35,148 nt of DNA from Bacteroidetes bacterium GWE2_42_24 (GTDB taxonomy: Bacteria > Bacteroidota > Bacteroidia > Bacteroidales > TTA-H9): assembly GCA_001768515.1 (NCBI GenBank), contig MEOA01000049.1:1-35148 (forward strand). Direction: 5' to 3'. Positions 1 to 4,754 of this stretch are shown piece after piece. How positions within the stretch are numbered: the first letter of the stretch is position 1; every line of letters begins with the position of its first letter. The position numbers and the translations under genes are program-made. A model generated the notes under the pieces. The model searched no databases. It was not told the DNA's origin and saw only the letters and a program-made list of their open reading frames with translations.

Positions 1-18
1 CATTACCGTTCATACTTC

Positions 19-80
19 GTTCAATGAACAGTAAAAATTGCAATTTTTAAGAATTTCTGTTCAATGTCCGTTCATTGAAG
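19..80. promoter_or_regulatory. Operator-like cluster of inverted repeats
   Basis: GTTCAATGAAC at 19-29 is an 11-bp inverted repeat with a single central base. A second half-site GTTCAATG lies at 59-66, and GTTCATTGAAG, an inverted copy with one end mismatch, at 70-80. The arms TTCAATG (60-66) and CATTGAA (73-79) also pair perfectly around a 6-base loop. Repeated short palindromes of this kind are typical of a dimeric repressor operator such as that of a TetR-family protein, but no regulator gene is visible in the window. Function is inferred only. Confidence 0.35.
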
Positions 81-228
81 ATTAAGCAACCAGTATCACA
101 CTTTAAAACAGCTTGATAATCAAGTAAAAGAGAGACCAAAGTTAGGCCAAAGATATATCAAAGAGGGAACGGAGCCTTTTAGTACATATCTTTTTAGCGG
201 GTTTACAGTATGTTAGGTGGATGTTTGT

Positions 229-366
229 AGAGACGCACGACCCGTGCGTCTCTGCCATGACCATTGTCGTTTGTAGAGACGCGCGACCCGTGCGTCTTTA
301 CGATGACCGTTGTCGTTATTTGAAACGCACGACCCGTACGTCTCTACCAGAACCATTCATTGTTTA
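229..366. repeat. 46-bp tandem repeat, each unit carrying a hairpin
   Basis: Three consecutive units start at 229, 275 and 321. Each holds a hairpin of two 10-base arms around the loop GACCC. The first is perfect (AGAGACGCAC / GTGCGTCTCT, 229-253). The second and third carry a few substitutions and so are older or drifted copies. The 21-base spacers are also similar (CCATTGTCG versus CCGTTGTCG). It resembles the GC-rich intergenic hairpin repeats (REP-like) scattered through many environmental bacterial genomes. Confidence 0.8.
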
Positions 367-421
367 TTTGGTTTCATGAATTATGTATATTAATCGATCG
401 GATGTGGTAAACCGGATTCTT

Positions 422-429
422 TATCTTTG
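422..429 (+). promoter_or_regulatory. Promoter -7 box (TATCTTTG)
   Basis: TATCTTTG matches the Bacteroidota housekeeping -7 consensus TAnnTTTG exactly. Transcription would start about 7 bases further on, so the TTG codon at 427, which lies inside the box, cannot be the translation start of the following gene. Confidence 0.7.
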
Positions 430-462
430 CAAAAATTAACTGTTGTGAACGACTCCCCCTCA

Positions 463-1875
463 ATGCTGTTGAGCAGACTCTACCAAAAGTGGAGTGGCTA
501 CTGGCCAGAAAAATGCGAACAATTACCTCAGTCGGGCTCTGATCGCCGGTATTATCGTCTGGGCCACCAGCAGACCACGGCTATCGGTGCTTTTAATACC
601 GACCGCTCTGAAAACCTTGCCTTTACAACCTTCAGCCGTCACTTTCTCGGACAGGGGCTGCCGGTGCCCACCGTGCTGGCTGAAGACACCAATCAAAGAA
701 TCTATCTGCTGACCGATCTGGGAGATGTCACCTTTTATAGCTGGCTCACCAGCATTCGCGAACGCGATGGATTTTCGTCCGAAATCATCCGGCGTTACGA
801 GATGGTGGTTGAACAGCTGCCCCTGTTTCAGGTGAAGGGGGGCGATGGGCTCGATTTTTCGGTTTGCTATCCCCGGGCTGCCTTCGATAGTCGCTCGATG
901 CACTGGGATCTGAATTATTTCAAATATTACTTTCTGAAGCTGGCTCATATTCCTTTTGATGAGCAGAAACTGGAGGATGATTTCAATCGTTTTTCTCAGA
1001 TGTTGCTTCAGGCCGACGGGCAATACTTTCTCTACCGTGATTTCCAGAGCCGGAACATCATGATTCACGACGACAGGCTATGGTTTATCGACTACCAGGG
1101 AGGGCGAAGGGGTGCCCTGCCTTATGATCTGGCGTCGTTGCTCTACGATGCCAAAGCCGATATCCCGGAGGAAGTCCGCCTGCACCTTTTGGAGCATTAT
1201 CTCGATAAATTGGGTACCCTCATCCCTATCGACAGGATAGATTTTAAAAAACAATTTTACGGTTTTGTTCTTATTCGCATTCTTCAGGCGTTGGGGGCCT
1301 ACGGCTTCAGGGGTTTCTACGAGCAAAAAAACCATTTTCTGCTAAGCATTCCTTATGCCCTCGGCAATCTGCAGAATCTTCTGGCAGCGGGATTGTTGCC
1401 TGAAGGCTTGCCTGAGCTTTACTCCATTCTCAACCATATAGTTAACAAGCAAGAACTAATGGAATACGGGAAGAAACACACAAATCTTACTGTGAGCATC
1501 TGGAGCTTTAGCTACATGAAAGGCATTCCTGCCGACCCCACCGGTAATGGAGGAGGCTTTGTCTTCGACTGTCGTGGATTACCCAATCCGGGACGCATCG
1601 ATACATTAAAAGCCTATACCGGAAATGACACTCCCGTCATCGGCTACCTCGAACAACAGGAAGTTGTTTCAGAATTCGCCGCCGGGACACAGGTGCTGGT
1701 TGGGCGTACCATTAGCAACTACCTGATGCGGGGCTTCAACCATCTGATGGTTTCGTATGGATGTACAGGCGGCCGGCACAGGTCGGTCTACATGGCAAAC
1801 CAAATGAAAACCTACATTGAAAAAAACTTCGGGGTAGAAGTGACGCTGCATCATCGGGAACAATTGTTACCTTGA
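463..1875 (+). CDS. AmgK-like amino-sugar phosphotransferase fused to a RapZ C-terminal domain
   Basis: A two-domain protein of 470 residues. The N-terminal part (about 1-330) is an aminoglycoside-phosphotransferase-type kinase. Its catalytic loop YRDFQSRN has the catalytic Asp at 193 and Asn at 198, and the metal-binding motif IDYQGG has Asp 210. The nearest characterised relatives are AmgK kinases, which phosphorylate MurNAc/GlcNAc at C1. The C-terminal part (about 343-468) matches the RapZ C-terminal domain: FDCRGLPNPG and the signature GCTGGRHRS around Cys 434. In E. coli RapZ this domain binds the sRNAs GlmY/GlmZ and glucosamine-6-phosphate. Here it lacks the RapZ N-terminal P-loop domain. 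I chose the ATG at 463 because upstream TTG 427 overlaps the promoter box; GTG 445 remains possible. First gene of an operon with a small cysteine-rich gene and a MurU-like gene. The domain calls are strong, the substrate is inferred. Confidence 0.88.
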   Translation: MLLSRLYQKWSGYWPEKCEQLPQSGSDRRYYRLGHQQTTAIGAFNTDRSENLAFTTFSRHFLGQGLPVPTVLAEDTNQRIYLLTDLGDVTFYSWLTSIRERDGFSSEIIRRYEMVVEQLPLFQVKGGDGLDFSVCYPRAAFDSRSMHWDLNYFKYYFLKLAHIPFDEQKLEDDFNRFSQMLLQADGQYFLYRDFQSRNIMIHDDRLWFIDYQGGRRGALPYDLASLLYDAKADIPEEVRLHLLEHYLDKLGTLIPIDRIDFKKQFYGFVLIRILQALGAYGFRGFYEQKNHFLLSIPYALGNLQNLLAAGLLPEGLPELYSILNHIVNKQELMEYGKKHTNLTVSIWSFSYMKGIPADPTGNGGGFVFDCRGLPNPGRIDTLKAYTGNDTPVIGYLEQQEVVSEFAAGTQVLVGRTISNYLMRGFNHLMVSYGCTGGRHRSVYMANQMKTYIEKNFGVEVTLHHREQLLP

Positions 1876-1923
1876 CCATTGAGCAAAATGGTGAGCAGAT
1901 TGTTTACCAGTAAAATGATTACT

Positions 1924-2049
1924 ATGTCGAAGAAAGAATGTAGTGCAGATACGGCTCCCCATAAGAAAGACGCCCGCTACCGCTGCCGGAAATGTGGCGC
2001 CGAGGTGATGAAGAAAGAGAACCTCTGCAAACCCGAAAAGATAAAATAA
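1924..2049 (+). CDS. 41-aa cysteine-rich, zinc-ribbon-like protein
   Basis: A short reading frame that ends 3 bases before the next gene starts and follows the kinase gene by 48 bases, so it sits inside the operon. The product is very basic and has a CRKCG pair (Cys 21, Cys 24) with further cysteines at 6 and 35, a spacing able to hold one zinc ion. In-frame ATGs at 1915 and 1888 would add 3 or 12 residues. I chose 1924 because the sequence MSKKE is a natural start, but this is not certain. It could be a nucleic-acid- or protein-binding accessory to the RapZ-domain kinase. No function is known to me. It is too short for most gene finders. Confidence 0.6.
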   Translation: MSKKECSADTAPHKKDARYRCRKCGAEVMKKENLCKPEKIK

Positions 2050-2052
2050 ACA

Positions 2053-2796
2053 ATGAGTAAGCCTTTTCAGGCCATGATATTCGCGGCAGGTCGCGGAACA
2101 CGACTTAAACCAATCACCGATTCGATACCCAAAGCCCTTGTCAGGGTTGGTTCTAAAACCATGTTCGACCATGTGGCCGAAAGGTTACTTGAGGCTGGGG
2201 CATCGCGGCTGGTTGTAAATGTACATCATCTGGGAGGCCTCATTGTTGATCACATCAGGAAACACTATGCCGGGGTGCCGGTGTACGTTAGTTATGAACC
2301 CGACGAACTCCTCGAAACTGGCGGAGGGCTCAAGAAAGCAGCGCATCTCCTAATTCCTGATTTACCGGTTATTATTCACAACGTGGATGTACTCAGCGAC
2401 ATCGATTTCGGCAGTTTGCTGGATTATCATCTGACAAATCAGGCACTTGCAACCCTGGCTGTGAGGTCACGTGAAACCGCCAGGTATTTTTTGTTTGATG
2501 CAGACAACCGGTTGCGCGGTTGGGAAAACACGAAAACCGATCAGCAGATCGTTCCATTGCCCGCTGAGGCAACGTTGATAAGAAAAGCTTTTAGTGGTAT
2601 TCATGTAGTGGGGCAACAAATCTTCAATCATTTCCCTCCCGAACAGCGTTTCCCGATGGTTGACCTCTACCTGAAGTTGTGCGCTGAAGAAAAGATCATA
2701 GGATTTGATCACACTGCCGGCTACTGGACAGATATCGGGAAACCGGAAGAATTAGCAGCGGCTGAAAGGCTTATTGCAAAGAATGAGTCAGTTTAA
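2053..2796 (+). CDS. MurU-like nucleotidyltransferase
   Basis: A 247-residue NTP_transferase-fold enzyme. The nucleotide-binding signature GRGTRLKPITDSIPKAL is at residues 13-29, the sugar-nucleotide motif ETGGGLKKA near 88-96, and metal-binding acidic residues occur at Asp 112 (HNVDVLSD) and Asp 227 (YWTDIGKP). Length and motifs fit the MurU/HddC/GDP-mannose pyrophosphorylase group. Position after an AmgK-like kinase favours MurU, which converts MurNAc-1-phosphate to UDP-MurNAc in the cell-wall salvage route that bypasses de novo synthesis. The specific substrate cannot be read from sequence alone. It is the last gene of the operon. A 7-bp stem (2802-2808 with 2818-2824) follows the stop but has no T-run. 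Confidence 0.85.
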   Translation: MSKPFQAMIFAAGRGTRLKPITDSIPKALVRVGSKTMFDHVAERLLEAGASRLVVNVHHLGGLIVDHIRKHYAGVPVYVSYEPDELLETGGGLKKAAHLLIPDLPVIIHNVDVLSDIDFGSLLDYHLTNQALATLAVRSRETARYFLFDADNRLRGWENTKTDQQIVPLPAEATLIRKAFSGIHVVGQQIFNHFPPEQRFPMVDLYLKLCAEEKIIGFDHTAGYWTDIGKPEELAAAERLIAKNESV

Positions 2797-2933
2797 GCAT
2801 GAATGCCAGTGTAAGAATGGCATTAGGACATTTCCGACGTACTTGCATTGACATTGTCCTGTCATGTTTACTTTACTAAAAGGAACAAGGCTTAGCCCAC
2901 GGTGAGAAGATCTTGTTCCGGTCGCGATCGCGG

Positions 2934-2957
2934 GTCAAAGTTAAAGTCAAAGTCACC
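2934..2957. repeat. Hexanucleotide repeat, short tract
   Basis: Four hexamers GTCAAA, GTTAAA, GTCAAA and GTCACC run in tandem and are followed by CCTA. The unit and its flank match the longer tract at 3115-3162, which ends GTCAAC CCTA, so the two tracts are related copies about 180 bases apart. Confidence 0.7.
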
Positions 2958-3114
2958 CCTATAGCTATGGGGCTCGACATTAACATTGACTGCTGGCGCG
3001 AGATGTTGTCAGCGCAAATGTTTCACGTAGAACCACAGAGGTCCATGGAGGGGCACAACGTTAAGAAAGATTTTACTATGTAATCAGCCCCGTGCCCCAC
3101 GGTCACTAACTGTA

Positions 3115-3162
3115 GCCAATGCCAATGCCAAAGTCAAGGTTAAAGTCAAAGTTAAAGTCAAC
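3115..3162. repeat. Hexanucleotide repeat, eight units
   Basis: Eight tandem hexamers of the form GYYAAN fill 48 bases (GCCAAT twice, GCCAAA, GTCAAG, then GTTAAA/GTCAAA alternation, ending GTCAAC). The gradual drift from GCC to GTY units suggests growth by slippage and later mutation. On the minus strand it reads as Leu-Thr/Leu-Ala repeats with no sign of real coding. Confidence 0.75.
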
Positions 3163-3176
3163 CCTAGCACCCGACA

Positions 3177-3212
3177 TAAAAAAACCGGCCGGAAGCATAT
3201 CACCGGACGGTT
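3177..3212 (-). terminator. Rho-independent terminator of the 35-aa gene
   Basis: On the minus strand, arms ACCGTCCGG and CCGGCCGGT pair with one mismatch around a 10-base loop and are followed by TTTTTTTA. This is a textbook intrinsic terminator about 55 bases downstream of the small minus-strand gene. Confidence 0.75.
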
Positions 3213-3267
3213 AAACAACAAGGCTCCCGGTCTCATACCGGGTGAAATGGAAACAGGAAACAGCAAA

Positions 3268-3375
3268 TCAGAATTTCTTCTTATCTTTCTTTTCCTTCTT
3301 GGCTTCACGCTTTTCTTTCAACGTCTTGGTGGGTTCTTTTTTCGACTCCTTGGTCGGGGATTTTTCTTTTGACAT
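3268..3375 (-). CDS. 35-aa lysine-rich small protein
   Basis: The product MSKEKSPTKESKK...KKKF is 35 residues long and about 40 percent lysine, with no hydrophobic segment. Three independent signals support it: a perfect TATCTTTG promoter box 24 bases upstream (3399-3406), a purine-rich AGAAGGA just before the ATG, and an intrinsic terminator downstream. Its composition resembles short basic proteins found across Bacteroidota that might bind RNA or the ribosome, though I cannot name a family. It is not ribosomal protein THX, whose sequence differs. It is too short for routine gene calling. Confidence 0.65.
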   Translation of the reverse strand: MSKEKSPTKESKKEPTKTLKEKREAKKEKKDKKKF

Positions 3376-3398
3376 ATCCTTCTGATTTAAAATTTTAG

Positions 3399-3406
3399 CA
3401 AAGATA
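3399..3406 (-). promoter_or_regulatory. Promoter -7 box (TATCTTTG) for the 35-aa gene
   Basis: The minus strand reads TATCTTTG, an exact TAnnTTTG match, 24 bases ahead of the ATG of the lysine-rich small gene. Confidence 0.65.
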
Positions 3407-3569
3407 CGACTGAAACCAATGCCAGTGCAAGTAAAGGAGAAATAACATTATTCCTTTACGTGCTGTAACCATACAAATCGGTAAAGTGAATTATCATCGT
3501 CGGGCACATATTACTTAAACAATTCCATTAAATAATAGACAAAAGGTCGGATTTGCTCAAAATTATCCT

Positions 3570-3577
3570 TAAGTTTG
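3570..3577 (+). promoter_or_regulatory. Promoter -7 box (TAAGTTTG)
   Basis: TAAGTTTG matches TAnnTTTG and lies 43 bases before the ATG of the universal stress protein gene. This gives a short leader of about 37 bases. Confidence 0.55.
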
Positions 3578-3620
3578 CTATGTAAACCGTCGAAAACTGT
3601 TTTTATTTAAATCGAACACC

Positions 3621-4457
3621 ATGCGTAAAGTTATATTAGTCCCTACCGATTTTTCCGAAATCTGCGGAAACGCGGCACAGCATGCAGCTATACTGGCTGA
3701 AGTGTTTGGCACCGATCTTTGCCTGATACATGCACTGAATCATTACTCCCGGAAATGGCTCGATGAGAATAGTTACGATGAGGATATGATTCGTGAAATG
3801 TTGCGTCGCGAGGCCAGCCGTCTTACACTTGGCCGTGAAATAGATGTCCAGACACTGATGGTTAGCGGGACCATCTACGATGCGATCCCGGAAGCCATCG
3901 AAATGACCGATGCCATCCTTAACGTGATGGGAACTCATGGCAAGTCGGGATTTCAACACATCACAGGAGCCAAGATTCTCAGGGTGATTACCGCTATGCC
4001 CATCCCGACGCTGGTATTTCAGAAAAGAAATTTTAATCATTTCGATAAGGTTATGCTGCCGCTGAATGTATTCAGACGTTGGCGCAACAAACTGGAGACA
4101 GCCATCCGCATCTGCAGGCTTTTCAAATGCACACTGTTTATCACTGAGACCAATCCCGGTGTTGTGCATCCTGAGGAATACCGTAACAGAATAGAAGAAA
4201 TTGCAAGAATTCTTACCGAAGCTGATATTGACTTCATTCTGGTACCCGGGCAACCCGATGGTGATTACGACAAGGTAATCTTAAACAAAGCCATAAGCGC
4301 ACGGATTAAAATGATAGTGCTTATGAGCGATGAAGAAGAAGGAGGCAACCATTTCAAACCAGGGCCCTGGGATGAAAAACTGATATTCAACGAAGAACAG
4401 ATTCCGGTGCTTTGTCTGAATCCCTTCATGCATAACATGTTTGACATCGGAGGATGA
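3621..4457 (+). CDS. Tandem-domain universal stress protein (UspA family)
   Basis: A 278-residue cytoplasmic protein with two Usp folds, the usual tandem form in Bacteroidota. The first domain begins VILVPTDFSE and carries the nucleotide-loop sequence MGTHGKSG followed by TGAK near residues 95-110. The usual Gly-Ser/Thr at the end of that loop is Gly-Ala here, which may weaken ATP binding. The second domain (about 143-278) starts KVMLPLN and ends PVLCLNP; it lacks a clear ATP loop. A paralogue with the same layout is encoded at 22095-22937. Usp proteins act in stress survival, but the exact role cannot be read from sequence. Own promoter at 3570. Confidence 0.88.
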   Translation: MRKVILVPTDFSEICGNAAQHAAILAEVFGTDLCLIHALNHYSRKWLDENSYDEDMIREMLRREASRLTLGREIDVQTLMVSGTIYDAIPEAIEMTDAILNVMGTHGKSGFQHITGAKILRVITAMPIPTLVFQKRNFNHFDKVMLPLNVFRRWRNKLETAIRICRLFKCTLFITETNPGVVHPEEYRNRIEEIARILTEADIDFILVPGQPDGDYDKVILNKAISARIKMIVLMSDEEEGGNHFKPGPWDEKLIFNEEQIPVLCLNPFMHNMFDIGG

Positions 4458-4499
4458 CACACATGAGGTATCATTTCAATTGATAGATCAATAAAAAAC

Positions 4500-4736
4500 A
4501 TGGTGACAATGGCGACACTAAAACCTCATCAGGAAAAGGGACAATGCCTGCTGATGAATACTTTGCCAGAGTCGCAGCATCCTCTTGTTTATACAGTACC
4601 GATGGCCTCTCACCTTGCCGTTTGCAATCTATTGCATTCAGCAAAAGAAAATTGCACTGCTAAAAGAGCAAACAACAACAGTTCATCCTTCTTTCAGAAT
4701 GGCAACAACTGGTTCTATCCCATGCAGCTCTATTAA
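4500..4736 (+). CDS. Doubtful 78-aa reading frame
   Basis: An open frame of 78 codons that ends 18 bases before the hybrid kinase gene. The product has no signal peptide, membrane segment or motif I recognise; it contains three cysteines and an asparagine-rich tail. No TAnnTTTG box or clear ribosome-binding site precedes it. It could equally be the untranslated leader of the kinase gene, so it is listed only because it fills an otherwise empty 297-base gap. Confidence 0.2.
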   Translation: MVTMATLKPHQEKGQCLLMNTLPESQHPLVYTVPMASHLAVCNLLHSAKENCTAKRANNNSSSFFQNGNNWFYPMQLY

Positions 4737-4754
4737 TCAACAAACAAAGCAAGG

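Larger units (their letters stand above)
1..426. other. Non-coding left edge of the window
   Basis: No reading frame here looks like a gene. The stretch holds a cluster of GTTCAATGAAC-type inverted repeats (19-80), a three-unit 46-bp tandem hairpin repeat (229-366) and the promoter of the first gene (422-429). Whatever gene lies to the left is outside the window, so the inverted repeats may belong to that gene. Confidence 0.7.
2797..3267. other. Repeat-rich intergenic region
   Basis: No convincing gene. It contains two tracts of a degenerate hexamer (2934-2957 and 3115-3162), a fragment with CCACAGAGG near 3030 that resembles common dispersed intergenic sequence, a GGGGC-rich hairpin around 2956-2972, and the terminator of the small minus-strand gene at 3177-3212. 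A second hairpin, CCCGGT...ACCGGG around 3226-3242, lies between that terminator and the gene. A leucine-threonine repetitive reading frame on the minus strand is an artefact of the hexamer repeat. Confidence 0.6.

Noticed and set aside
229..366. CRISPR array
   Set aside because: Units are 46 bp with conserved spacers and internal hairpins, so this is a tandem repeat rather than repeat-spacer structure, and no cas gene is present.
427..462. Extra 12 N-terminal codons of the kinase-RapZ gene from TTG 427
   Set aside because: The codon overlaps the TATCTTTG promoter box, so it would not be in the transcript.
3084..3308. 74-codon minus-strand frame with Leu-Thr and Leu-Ala repeats
   Set aside because: It is the translation of the hexamer microsatellite and terminator; no homology or start signals.
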